Part shown: positions 17,253 through 24,917 of the stretch, piece after piece
Layout of the letters: every line of letters begins with the position of its first letter
Position numbering within the stretch: the stretch's first letter is position 1
Assembly (NCBI RefSeq): GCF_022842375.1
Contig: NZ_JALHPR010000007.1
Span: 108,855 to 172,854 of the forward strand
Length of the DNA: 64,000 nucleotides
Source: Elioraea sp.
GTDB lineage: Bacteria > Pseudomonadota > Alphaproteobacteria > Acetobacterales > Acetobacteraceae
Direction: 5' to 3'
Made by a program: the position numbers and the translations under genes
The notes under the pieces: generated by a model
Seen by the model: only the letters and a program-made list of their open reading frames with translations
The model's database searches: none
Told to the model about the DNA's origin: nothing

Positions 17253-18226
17253 GTCGGCTCGTAGTTCACGCTGCGCAGCAGCGCCGTTGCGCGCACGATC
17301 TCGGCACTGATGAAGGCCTTGGTCTGCTCGATCGTCTCGTCGACCGGTTCGAGGATCATCTGCTTCAGCCGCGCGGCCATGTCGGGCTCGCGCATCGTCT
17401 CGCGCATCAGCGTGTTCACCTGCGAAACGACAGGCTCCGGCGTGCCCTTCGGCCCCCAGATGCCGTACCAGGACTGGAACTCATAGCCATCCATTCCCTG
17501 CTCGATCATCGTCGGCACGTCCGGTGCGAGTGCGGAACGTGTTCGCGTGGCGATGCCGAGGGCACGCGCACGCCCCTCGCGGGCCGCCGGCAGCAGCGCG
17601 AAGGACGGGTCGATCAGCAGCTGCACGTTTCCGGCGATGATGTCGGTCAACGCAGGCTGGGTGCCGCGATAGGGCGCCATCTCGATCGCCACGCCGGCGC
17701 GGCGGAGGAACTCGATGGTCGCGAGATGTCCGGCAGAGCCGAGCGAGGAGACGGCGAAGGTCCAGTTCTTCGGGTTGGCTTTCGCCGCGGCGAGAACCTC
17801 GGGGATCGTGCTCTGCGGCCGCGTCGGCGTCGAGATCAGCACGAGCGGTGCGGCCGCCGTGCGCGCCATCACCGCGAGATCGGTCTCCGGGTTGAAGGTC
17901 GCTGCCTTGAGCACGAGCGGCATCACGGCGGTGTTGAAGGCCGAGGCGAGCAGCGTGTAGCCGTCGGGCGCTGCCTGGATCACCGCCGAGGTGCCGACAA
18001 GGCCGGAGCCGCCGGTGCGGTTCTCGACCACCGCATTGGCGCCGAGCTTCTCGTTCAGCCGCTGCGCGAAGAGCCGGCCGAGCAGGTCGTTCGCCGCCCC
18101 CGGCGGCCAGGGCACGATCACGCGCAGCTGCCGGCCGCGCGGCCAGGCCTCCTGCGCATGCACGGCGGGGGCGGCGAGCAGCGATGCGGCCGCGGCAAGC
18201 GTGGCGCGGCGTGTGGGATGCGTCAT
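17249..18226 (-). CDS. Bug-family tripartite tricarboxylate receptor
   Basis: Periplasmic carboxylate-binding receptor (TctC/Bug) of 325 residues. It has a signal sequence (RRATLAAAASLLAAPAVHAQ), then the family opening LRVIVPWPPGAANDLLGR and VENRTGGSGLVG, plus the APLVLISTP and GSAGHLATIEFLRRAG ligand-loop regions. Two ATGs lie six bases apart; an AGGAGG is 8 bases from the second and only 2 from the first, so I take the second. No TctA/TctB genes accompany it; Bug receptors without membrane partners are common. The operon with tarD points to a tartrate-like ligand. Confidence 0.9.
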   Translation of the reverse strand: MTHPTRRATLAAAASLLAAPAVHAQEAWPRGRQLRVIVPWPPGAANDLLGRLFAQRLNEKLGANAVVENRTGGSGLVGTSAVIQAAPDGYTLLASAFNTAVMPLVLKAATFNPETDLAVMARTAAAPLVLISTPTRPQSTIPEVLAAAKANPKNWTFAVSSLGSAGHLATIEFLRRAGVAIEMAPYRGTQPALTDIIAGNVQLLIDPSFALLPAAREGRARALGIATRTRSALAPDVPTMIEQGMDGYEFQSWYGIWGPKGTPEPVVSQVNTLMRETMREPDMAARLKQMILEPVDETIEQTKAFISAEIVRATALLRSVNYEPT

Positions 18227-18234
18227 GGTCATGT

Positions 18235-18240
18235 CCTCCT
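18235..18240 (-). promoter_or_regulatory. Ribosome-binding site deciding the Bug receptor start
   Basis: A perfect AGGAGG on the minus strand. Its spacing is 8 bases to the ATG at 18226 and 2 bases to the ATG at 18232, which favours the shorter protein. Confidence 0.7.
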
Positions 18241-18293
18241 GTTCGTCCGGTTGGCGGATCGTTCTGGTGTGGTGCGGTTCGGTTTTGTTCAGT

Positions 18294-19235
18294 TCAGGCA
18301 GCGTCGCGGCGCGCGATGCCGGATGCGGCGACGACGGCGCGGATGCGCGCAAGCTCCTCGGCCGAGGGCGGGATCGTCGGCGGGCGGACGGTGCCGTGGG
18401 GGATGATGCCGGCCGCCGCCATCGCTGCCTTCATGTTCGCGTGCGCCTCGCCCGTCGGCTCGCCGGCGCCGTAGACGGCTTCCTTGAACGGATCGATGCG
18501 CGCCTGGATGGCCATCGCTGCCTTGAGGTCGCCGCGCTTCACCGCCTCGAGCAGGCCGTGGATCAGCCCGGGGATCAGGCTTGCGAAGCCGACCAGCGCG
18601 CCGTCGACGCCCTGCACCATGGAGGCGAGCAGGTACTCGTCATGGCAGGTGAGCAGCGCCTTCTCCGGCGCGGCGGCACGGATGGCGGCGAGGTCGCGCG
18701 CATACTTGTTCATCTCGCGCGTGCCGATCTTGAACGCCTTCACCGCCGGAAGGCGCGCGAGGTCCGCCAGCAGGTCGGAGCTGAACGAGGCCTTCGTCCA
18801 GGCAGGATAGACATGCACGATCAGCGGCAGGCCCGTCGCGTCGCCGATCGCGCGGAAATAGTCGATCGCCTGCGAGGGGCGGAAGCCGAAGCGCAGCCAG
18901 TGATGCGGCGGCATGATGTCGAGCGCCTGCGCGCCCGCTGCCTTGGCCCAGCCCGCCTGCTCCACCGCATCGCGGACGCCCTCGCACACGACCGACGAGA
19001 CGACGGGGCAGACGCCGGCGGACGCCTCGGCGACGATGCGCGTCACCTCCGCCCGCTCGCGCGGGGTGAAGCTGAACACCTCGCCCGTGTGCCCGTTCGT
19101 CATCATGCCGACGACGCCCGGCTGGCGACCGAGCCACTGCGCGAAGCTGCGGAGCGCCGTCTCGTCGATACTGTGGTCGGGGCGGAAGGGAACGGCCATC
19201 GCCGGGATCAGGCCGTGGAAGTTTGTCATCACCAT
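18294..19235 (-). CDS. DapA/N-acetylneuraminate lyase-family aldolase or dehydratase
   Basis: Class I aldolase-fold enzyme of 313 residues. The Schiff-base lysine is Lys169 (VKAFKIG), the catalytic tyrosine Tyr143 (HVYPAW) and the carboxylate-binding loop MMTNGHTGE (44-52), as in the dihydrodipicolinate synthase family. The His-Thr loop and lack of a second housekeeping context argue against lysine synthesis. In this IclR-Bug-SDR-tarD operon a 2-keto-acid aldolase or deoxy-keto-sugar-acid dehydratase is more likely. The ATG (MVMTNF) is preceded by AGGAG at 10 bases. Confidence 0.85.
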   Translation of the reverse strand: MVMTNFHGLIPAMAVPFRPDHSIDETALRSFAQWLGRQPGVVGMMTNGHTGEVFSFTPRERAEVTRIVAEASAGVCPVVSSVVCEGVRDAVEQAGWAKAAGAQALDIMPPHHWLRFGFRPSQAIDYFRAIGDATGLPLIVHVYPAWTKASFSSDLLADLARLPAVKAFKIGTREMNKYARDLAAIRAAAPEKALLTCHDEYLLASMVQGVDGALVGFASLIPGLIHGLLEAVKRGDLKAAMAIQARIDPFKEAVYGAGEPTGEAHANMKAAMAAAGIIPHGTVRPPTIPPSAEELARIRAVVAASGIARRDAA

Positions 19236-19251
19236 CACGCGTGTCTCCTCG

Positions 19252-20169
19252 TCATTGCGCATCGCGGCGCGCCTGAGCCATGGGAAGTGTTTCGGGAAGG
19301 GCGACGCTGCCGGCTGCCTGGAGCGCGCGCGACAGCGCCGCGGCGGCGGAACACACGGGCTCCTCGGCGGCAGCGACGAAATCCTCGAGGCTCGCGGCGA
19401 AGGCAGGGGCAGCGACCGAGAGGCCGGCGATCGGCACGCCATCGGCGTCACGCACCGGGGCGGCGAGGACGCGAAGCCCCGTCACCGTCTCCTGGTCGGA
19501 CACGGCGAAGCCCGCCGCACGCACGGTGGCGAGGCGGGCGACGAGCGCGTCGAGGTCCGTCACCGTGCGGTCGGTCAGTGGCGGGCGCGGGGCGCTGGCG
19601 AGCACGGCGCGCTGCACCGCCTCGGGCATGAAGGCGAGGATGGCGTGGCCGATCGCCGAGGAATAGGCCGGCACGCGGCTGCCGATCCGCACATCGACGC
19701 CAAGCCGCACGAGCCCTGCCTGCACACGCTCGACATAGACGACGGAGGCGCCGTCGAGCACGCCGATCGACGCAGCCTCCACCGGCGCGCCGACCAGGCC
19801 GCGCAGCAGCGGGCGGGCGAGCGTGCGGAGATCGGACCGCGCGATCGCGTTGAAGCCGAGATCGAGGCAGGCAAGCGTCAGGCTGAACCGGCGCGAGTTC
19901 GGCACGCGCGCGACGAGGCCGAGCATCAGCAGGGTGTTAGTCAGCCGAAATGCGGTGGCGTTGTCGAGGCCGGCGGCGCGGGCGATCTCGGAGAGGGTGA
20001 GCTCCGGCGCATCGGCACGGAAGGCGCGCAGCACCGCAAAGCCCTTGGCCAGCGAGCGGACGAGGTTCTTTTCGGCCGGCTCATTCAGGAGTGCCTCGCG
20101 CGGCTTCGCCGCTGCCGGCGCTGGAGCCCCTTCCCCAAGTTCGGAATGCGAACTTTTGTTTTCGCTCAT
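19252..20169 (-). CDS. IclR-family transcriptional regulator
   Basis: Regulator of 305 residues. A winged helix-turn-helix occupies about 35-95 (LTLSEIARAAGLDNATAFRLTNTLLMLGLV) and an IclR effector domain about 110-285 (VVYVERVQ, RVPAYSSAIGHAILAF, DQETVTGLRVLAAPV). It starts a minus-strand run with 16 bases to the DapA-family gene, so it is cotranscribed with and probably controls the tarD operon, binding a pathway acid. A palindrome just inside its own 5' end (20137-20155) is a candidate operator. The N-terminal 35 residues are low complexity. Confidence 0.92.
   Translation of the reverse strand: MSENKSSHSELGEGAPAPAAAKPREALLNEPAEKNLVRSLAKGFAVLRAFRADAPELTLSEIARAAGLDNATAFRLTNTLLMLGLVARVPNSRRFSLTLACLDLGFNAIARSDLRTLARPLLRGLVGAPVEAASIGVLDGASVVYVERVQAGLVRLGVDVRIGSRVPAYSSAIGHAILAFMPEAVQRAVLASAPRPPLTDRTVTDLDALVARLATVRAAGFAVSDQETVTGLRVLAAPVRDADGVPIAGLSVAAPAFAASLEDFVAAAEEPVCSAAAALSRALQAAGSVALPETLPMAQARRDAQ
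20137..20155. promoter_or_regulatory. Candidate IclR operator inside the regulator 5' end
   Basis: AAGTTCG-GAATG-CGAACTT is a perfect 7-base inverted repeat around 5 bases, located 15 bases inside the iclR coding sequence in a locally AT-richer stretch. IclR proteins bind palindromes of this size. Autoregulation is inferred from position. Confidence 0.4.
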
Positions 20170-20369
20170 GATGACGGTAGTCCCCGCCGCGACGCATCGT
20201 CAAGCGCCGCGGCGGAACCGCCCCTCGGACTCCGTTTGAGAGTTCGCTGCTGTCAGTCGGATGGCGCAGTGTCCGAGAACCGGCGCGCAGCGGCCAGATC
20301 GGCCGTGAGCACCGGAAGCGCAGGACACAGAGCCAGACGGCCGCAGCAGTAGAACTCGCAAATGGGCTC

Positions 20370-20699
20370 CTACATCCCCGGGAGCGGCGTCCAATGCGGC
20401 GCGGGGCGGATGATGCGGTTCTCCATGTGCACGAGATACCCAGCCTCGGCCGCCTTCTTCAGGTAGGCCTGCCAGGCTGGGTCCGCCGCCATGGCGTTGC
20501 GGCGCTGCTCACGGTCAGCCTGGCTGTCATAGGCCCACATGTGCACGACCTGGTTCAGCGTTCCCTCAACCGTCACGTACCAGCCGACGCAGCGGCCCAG
20601 GTATTTCTGCTGCAACGGCCACGCATGCTCGCGGTAGAGCGCGACGAACTCGTTCAGGTGGTTCGGCTTGCAGGTGTAGATGCGAAGATCGACGATCAT
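20370..20699 (-). CDS. NIPSNAP-family protein
   Basis: Protein of 109 residues with the dimeric alpha+beta barrel typical of NIPSNAP: it opens MIVDLRIYTCKPNHLNEFV and carries HMWAYDSQADREQRRNAMAADPAW (described here by its key WAYDS and RRNAM blocks). These proteins are small, of uncertain function, often near catabolic genes. The ATG at the start of the conserved strand is chosen; longer in-frame readings upstream lack similarity. A ~200-base gap separates it from the iclR start, with nothing recognisable in it. Confidence 0.85.
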   Translation of the reverse strand: MIVDLRIYTCKPNHLNEFVALYREHAWPLQQKYLGRCVGWYVTVEGTLNQVVHMWAYDSQADREQRRNAMAADPAWQAYLKKAAEAGYLVHMENRIIRPAPHWTPLPGM

Positions 20700-20778
20700 G
20701 GCCCTTGGGTTCCTCCCTTGGTGCTGCACACGGTCGCGAGACTTGCGCAAGCACAGGGCCGACGCCATACCCTCTGGC

Positions 20779-21168
20779 GTGACGAGGCTGCTCCCCTTCC
20801 TGCGCCAGAAGGCCCGCGCGCTGGCCACGCTCGCGGTGCTTGCCATCCTCGCGCCCGCGCTGGCCGGCGCGATTACGCCAAGGCCTGCTGCGGCCCCCTT
20901 CTCGTTGGTCATCTGCACGACCGAGGGGCTCGTCACCATTGCGCTGGGTGACGAACTTCCAAGCGCCCCCGCCGGCTACGGCGTCCGCGACCATTGCCCA
21001 GCCTGCCTCCGCGCCGATCCGGCGCTTGCCATGCCGCCGCAGGCAGCGCCCGCCGCACACCCAGCGCACGCCGCCGTCATGCGGCAGGCGCCCGCCTTCG
21101 CGGCTGCGCCGCGGCGTGCAACGCCTCACGCACGACCGGACCCGACAGGCCCTCCGCTCCACGCCTGA
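20779..21168 (+). CDS. DUF2946-like exported protein
   Basis: Predicted exported protein of 129 residues with a GTG start: hydrophobic signal-like segment near 17-32 (ATLAVLAILAPALAGA), then LVICTTEGLVTIAL and a Cys/His motif HCPACL, followed by a Pro/Ala/His-rich tail. This layout fits DUF2946, a family commonly linked to copper/heme-copper oxidase genes. The sco and PCuAC genes downstream support a role in copper handling, but function is not known. A longer reading upstream would overlap the divergent NIPSNAP promoter. Confidence 0.65.
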   Translation: MTRLLPFLRQKARALATLAVLAILAPALAGAITPRPAAAPFSLVICTTEGLVTIALGDELPSAPAGYGVRDHCPACLRADPALAMPPQAAPAAHPAHAAVMRQAPAFAAAPRRATPHARPDPTGPPLHA

Positions 21169-21263
21169 GCCGCGGCTGAATGCGCGGCTGACTGTGCGTC
21201 CCGGCGCGCCCCCACTGCGCCCGCGGGCCGCGCCCACTGCTGTCACATCGAGGAGCAGACATC

Positions 21264-21923
21264 ATGCAAGCCACGCCACCGGCGCGCCTGAGCGCCGCGG
21301 CTGCCGCAGCGCCATCACCCGGGCCGATCCCCTTCTGGTGGCTGCCCTATGCCATCGGGGGGTTCATGCTCACCCCCTTCGCGGTGTGGGCGGGGCTCTA
21401 CCTGTCCGGAATCGCCGGGCCGAAAAGCGGCTTCGGCACGCCGGAGATGATCGCGATGACGTTCGCGTCCCTGCCGCTCGCTGGCCTGTTCTACGTCGCC
21501 AATCTCGGCCAGATCGCAAGTGCGATGCGCGGCGGGCCGGAGACGCTGACGGTGCCGCCGATCGCCCGCCTCCTGCCCTGGTGCACCGGCGGCATCGGCG
21601 CGGCGGGTGTCGTCGTCCTCGCGCTGCTCGGACGCGACACGGGCGGGATCGTCGCGGTCGCGGCGGCAACGGTGGCGATGGTCGTCTTCATGCAGCTCGG
21701 CCTCGCGCCGTCCAGCACGTCAGTGCGCCGCGCGCCGCGCCCGGTGCGGATCGACAGCCCGGAGCCGCTGCTCTGGCTCCTTCTCAATGTGTTCCTCGTG
21801 CTGGCCTTCGTCTCGCTGGCCTGGTCGCCGGCGATCATCTTCTACGCCGCCCTTGCCGGCGTTCCGCTTGCGTTCATCCTCATCCTCGGTGTCGCCAACG
21901 CACGCGACGAGGAGCCCTCATGA
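21264..21923 (+). CDS. Unknown multi-pass membrane protein of the SCO operon
   Basis: I do not recognise this 219-residue protein. It has an Ala/Pro-rich N-terminus, then about six hydrophobic helices (around 24-48, 62-78, 99-118, 124-140, 165-182, 184-208) with conserved-looking FWWLPYAIGGFML and SPEPLLWLLLNVFLV-like blocks. The stop overlaps the ATG of the sco gene (ATGA), so it is made with SCO and the PCuAC chaperone and may assist cytochrome oxidase copper insertion or assembly. This role is inference from coupling only. Confidence 0.75.
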   Translation: MQATPPARLSAAAAAAPSPGPIPFWWLPYAIGGFMLTPFAVWAGLYLSGIAGPKSGFGTPEMIAMTFASLPLAGLFYVANLGQIASAMRGGPETLTVPPIARLLPWCTGGIGAAGVVVLALLGRDTGGIVAVAAATVAMVVFMQLGLAPSSTSVRRAPRPVRIDSPEPLLWLLLNVFLVLAFVSLAWSPAIIFYAALAGVPLAFILILGVANARDEEPS

Positions 21924-22561
21924 CCGACAAACCCAAGCCCCACACCGCCGCGCAGCGCGGACTGGCCATCCTCGCCGGCGGGGCGCTGCTCATGCTCGTC
22001 GGTGTCGGCGGGTCGCTGCTGTGGCTGAAACCGGCGCAGGAGAGCCTCGGGCCCACCCTGCCCGTGGGCGTCGCGATCGGCGGGCCGTTCATCCTGACCG
22101 ACGAAACCGGCAAGCGCGTGACGGAGGCTGACTATCGCGGCCGGCACATGCTCGTCTTCTTCGGCTTCACCTACTGTCCCGACGTATGCCCGACCGAACT
22201 CGCCAAGGTCGCCGCGGCACTCGACCTGCTAGGGCCGGACGCGGCCCGCGTCGTGCCGCTGTTCGTCTCGGTCGACCCCGCCCGCGACACGCCCGACGCG
22301 CTTGCCCAGTACACCGACCTGTTCCACCCGGCGATCATCGGGCTGACGGGAACGGAAGCGGAGATCGCCGCCGCCGCACGGGCCTATCGCGTCTACTACA
22401 ACAAGGTGAAGACCGGGCAAGCGGCGGATGCCTACACGATGGATCATTCCGCATTCGTGTACCTGCTCGGCCCCGACGGTGCGTTCCGCCAGTTCTACTC
22501 GCCGCAGGCAACACCGGAGCAGATCGCCGGCTCCATCCGCGCCTATCTCGCGCGCAGCTGA
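21920..22561 (+). CDS. SCO1/SenC/PrrC-family copper chaperone
   Basis: Membrane-anchored thioredoxin-fold protein of 213 residues that delivers copper to the CuA site of cytochrome c oxidase. One N-terminal helix (about 15-36) anchors a periplasmic domain with the copper-binding CxxxC in FTYCPDVCPTEL and the distant histidine in TMDHSAFVYLLGPDG. FVSVDPARDTPD is also typical. The start is set by the ATGA overlap with the preceding membrane protein. The PCuAC gene follows 16 bases later, completing a copper relay. Confidence 0.93.
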   Translation: MTDKPKPHTAAQRGLAILAGGALLMLVGVGGSLLWLKPAQESLGPTLPVGVAIGGPFILTDETGKRVTEADYRGRHMLVFFGFTYCPDVCPTELAKVAAALDLLGPDAARVVPLFVSVDPARDTPDALAQYTDLFHPAIIGLTGTEAEIAAAARAYRVYYNKVKTGQAADAYTMDHSAFVYLLGPDGAFRQFYSPQATPEQIAGSIRAYLARS

Positions 22562-22577
22562 CAAGAGGATTGTTCCG

Positions 22578-23054
22578 ATGACGACACGACGCATTGTCAT
22601 TGCCGCTGGCTTCGCCGCAATCGTCGCAGCCCCCGCCAACGCGCAGGCACCGATCTCGGTGCAGGAGCCGTGGGCGCGTGCCGCGTTGCAGGGCCGGACC
22701 TCCGCCGCCTACATGACGATCGAGAACACCACGGCCGCGCTCGACCGTCTCGTTTCGGCAACGAGCCCGGTGGCGCGGGTGGTCGAGCTGCATACCCACA
22801 TGATGGACGGCGCGGTGATGCGCATGCGACCCGTGAGCGCGATCGAGGTGAACCCCGGCGAGCCTGCGGTGCTGCGCCCCGGCGGGTTGCACATCATGCT
22901 GATCGACCTCGCGCGCCCCCTGCGCGCGGGCGAGACCATTCCGCTCACGCTGCGCTTCGAGAAGGCGGGCGAGGTGACGGTGAACGTTGCCGTCCAGGCG
23001 GCCGGCGCATCTGGTCCGGGCCAGCACGGACACGGCACCCAGCATCGCCACTGA
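22578..23054 (+). CDS. PCuAC-family periplasmic copper chaperone
   Basis: Exported protein of 158 residues: signal peptide to about residue 22 (AAPANAQ), then the PCuAC cupredoxin-like domain with the Cu(I) ligands in VELHTHMMDGAVMRM and GGLHIMLIDL (the H..M..M..HxM pattern). It supplies copper to the CuA centre together with SCO. The C-terminal tail is His-rich (HGHGTQHRH) and could bind extra metal. It is the last gene of the copper group; a repeat-rich palindromic region follows. Confidence 0.93.
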   Translation: MTTRRIVIAAGFAAIVAAPANAQAPISVQEPWARAALQGRTSAAYMTIENTTAALDRLVSATSPVARVVELHTHMMDGAVMRMRPVSAIEVNPGEPAVLRPGGLHIMLIDLARPLRAGETIPLTLRFEKAGEVTVNVAVQAAGASGPGQHGHGTQHRH

Positions 23055-23076
23055 GCTGGCGTGGGGTGGGCGCCCC

Positions 23077-23136
23077 CACGACCGACGCGTCCCCCCCACG
23101 ACCGACGCGTCCCCCTCACGACCGACGCGTCCCCCT
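23077..23136. repeat. Three tandem 20-base repeats
   Basis: The unit CACGACCGACGCGTCCCCC plus one base occurs at 23077, 23097 and 23117 with almost no change. It lies directly after the PCuAC gene and abuts a larger inverted-repeat element. Confidence 0.85.
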
Positions 23137-23233
23137 CACCCTATCCCTCTCCCCCCAAGGGGGGAGAGGGGACCGTGGGGCGAGGTGTCGCGAGGCGTCC
23201 CCTCTCCCGCGTGCGGGAGAGGGACAGGGTGAG
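23135..23233. repeat. REP/MITE-like palindromic element
   Basis: Outer arms of 19 bases (23135-23153 and 23215-23233) are inverted copies with one mismatch. Inside are two perfect hairpins: a 12-bp stem around AA (23145-23170) and an 11-bp stem around GT (23200-23223). This nested layout with CCCTCTCCC cores is like the dispersed intergenic palindromes seen in many proteobacteria. It sits between convergent genes and could also stop transcription. Confidence 0.75.
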
Positions 23234-23257
23234 GGTGCGGCGGAGGGTCCTGCAGCG

Positions 23258-24865
23258 CTACTGCAGATCGACCGGCACGAGATCCTGGAACCAAGATTGC
23301 GCGCTGCGGAACCCCGTCACGCGCCGGCTCATCGCGCGCGGGTTCAGGTCATGCACGATGAACAGCCAAGGTGGGTTGTCGACCAGCCGCTCATGCGCCT
23401 TGCGGGTCGCGGCATCGATCGCGGCCTGGTCCGTCGCCGCCTCGAGCGCGCGCACGGCCGCCTCGAACTCGGCATCCTCCCAGTTCGGCCAGTTGAAGCC
23501 GTTCGGCGGGAACGAGGCGCGCGAGAAGTAGCGCACCATCACGCCGACATCAGACGTCGGCGATGACGGGTTCAGCGCCGCCGAACCGCGCACCGCAGGG
23601 CTGTCAGGCGGGCTGCGGGTGGCGACGAGGAGTGTGTTCCACTCCGTCACCTCGAACGTCACCTCGACGCCGCAGCTCTCCTTCAGGCTCTGCTGCATGA
23701 ACTCGTTCATCGGCAACGGCAGCATCTGGCCAGAGCCCGAGGTCGAGATCATCACCTTGAAGCGCAGCGGGTTCTGCGCCGTGAAGCCTGCCTCGGCCAG
23801 CAGCGCGCGGCCGCGGGCGGGGTCGAGCCTGTAGCGGTTCTGCGGATTGCCGAACAGCGGGTTCTTGGCGTTGAACCAGCCGACCGCAGGCTCCGCCGTG
23901 CCGTTGACCAGTGCGACCAGCCCCTCGCGGTCGACGCAGTAGTTGAGGCCCTGGCGCACGCGGACGTCACGGAACGGGCTCGTCGTGCCGCCGGTCTGGA
24001 GGAACCACGGCCAGGCATGCGGGTAGCTGCCGGTGACGATGTTGAACCCTGCCTGGCGCAGCGCCGGGATGCCATCGGGCGGCGGCACCTCGATCCAGTC
24101 GACCTGGCCGGCCCTGAGGGCTGCCATCCGCGTCGTCGCCTCCGGCATCGGCAGCAGCACGACACGGTCGACCTTCGGCACGCGGGCCTGGTCCCAGTAG
24201 CCGCCGTGCTTGGTGAGCTCGGCCGATTGCCGCGGCGTCACGCGCGTGAGGCGGAACGGCCCGGTGCCCGCCGGCGGCAGGGTGGCGACGCGCGCCCAGT
24301 CACGCCCCGCATCCTCCCATGATTTCGGGCTCGTCATGAGCAGGTAGACGATCATGTACGGGAAGTACGAGGCCGCCCGCGTCGAGGTGATCGCGACCGT
24401 CATGTCGTCGACCTTGCGGTAGCCTTCCATGATGGTGACGCGCGCGCGACTGATGCCGGAGGCCTGCGGCTCGAATTGCGGGCTGTCGTTCCGGAAGTAC
24501 CGGTCAAGGTTCCAGATCACCGCATCGGCGTTGAAGGGCGAGCCGTCATGGAACGTCACGCCGGGGCGGAGCCTGAAGATCCACGTCTTCGGGTCGGCCG
24601 GGTCCTGCGCCCAGCTTTCGGCAAGGCCGGGGCGGAGGCCGGCATTCGTCTCGGTCTGCGACAGGTCCCACAGCACCAGCCCCTCGAAAATGGGGTAGCC
24701 CATGAAGCGCATGCCCTCGAAGCCGTTATTGGGCATGCCCGTGCTCGTCGGCACGTCGGAGGCGGTCATGGCGATGCGCAGCACCTTCTCGCGCGGCTGC
24801 GCGTGCGCACTCCCCGCCCCGAGCGCCAGCGCAATGCCGGCAGCGGCGGCGAACAATCCTCGCAT
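23258..24865 (-). CDS. ABC transporter substrate-binding protein (family 5)
   Basis: Periplasmic receptor of 535 residues with a signal peptide (MRGLFAAAAGIALALGAGSAHAQ). Family-5 landmarks: PIFEGLVLWD, LRPGLAESWAQDP, TWIFRLRPGVTFHDGSPFNADAV, and the C-terminal block with VRYFSRASFPP and FNWPNWEDAEFEA. Members bind peptides, opines, nickel or sugars oligomers. No permease or ATPase gene adjoins it, so it either works with a transporter elsewhere or is an orphan. Only the general class is certain; the full-length receptor cannot be compared with the truncated one at the window start over most of its length. Confidence 0.92.
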   Translation of the reverse strand: MRGLFAAAAGIALALGAGSAHAQPREKVLRIAMTASDVPTSTGMPNNGFEGMRFMGYPIFEGLVLWDLSQTETNAGLRPGLAESWAQDPADPKTWIFRLRPGVTFHDGSPFNADAVIWNLDRYFRNDSPQFEPQASGISRARVTIMEGYRKVDDMTVAITSTRAASYFPYMIVYLLMTSPKSWEDAGRDWARVATLPPAGTGPFRLTRVTPRQSAELTKHGGYWDQARVPKVDRVVLLPMPEATTRMAALRAGQVDWIEVPPPDGIPALRQAGFNIVTGSYPHAWPWFLQTGGTTSPFRDVRVRQGLNYCVDREGLVALVNGTAEPAVGWFNAKNPLFGNPQNRYRLDPARGRALLAEAGFTAQNPLRFKVMISTSGSGQMLPLPMNEFMQQSLKESCGVEVTFEVTEWNTLLVATRSPPDSPAVRGSAALNPSSPTSDVGVMVRYFSRASFPPNGFNWPNWEDAEFEAAVRALEAATDQAAIDAATRKAHERLVDNPPWLFIVHDLNPRAMSRRVTGFRSAQSWFQDLVPVDLQ

Positions 24866-24917
24866 CGGTCATCTCCCGTTCTTGGGCATGACCGGCGTTC
24901 GTCTCCCAGGCCAGACG

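Noticed and set aside
20200..20394. 64-codon minus-strand frame between iclR and the NIPSNAP gene
   Set aside because: It overlaps the NIPSNAP 3' end, is of low-information composition, and has no start signal.
23077..23136. Possible CRISPR repeats
   Set aside because: The three 20-base units are directly adjacent with no spacers, and no cas gene is present.
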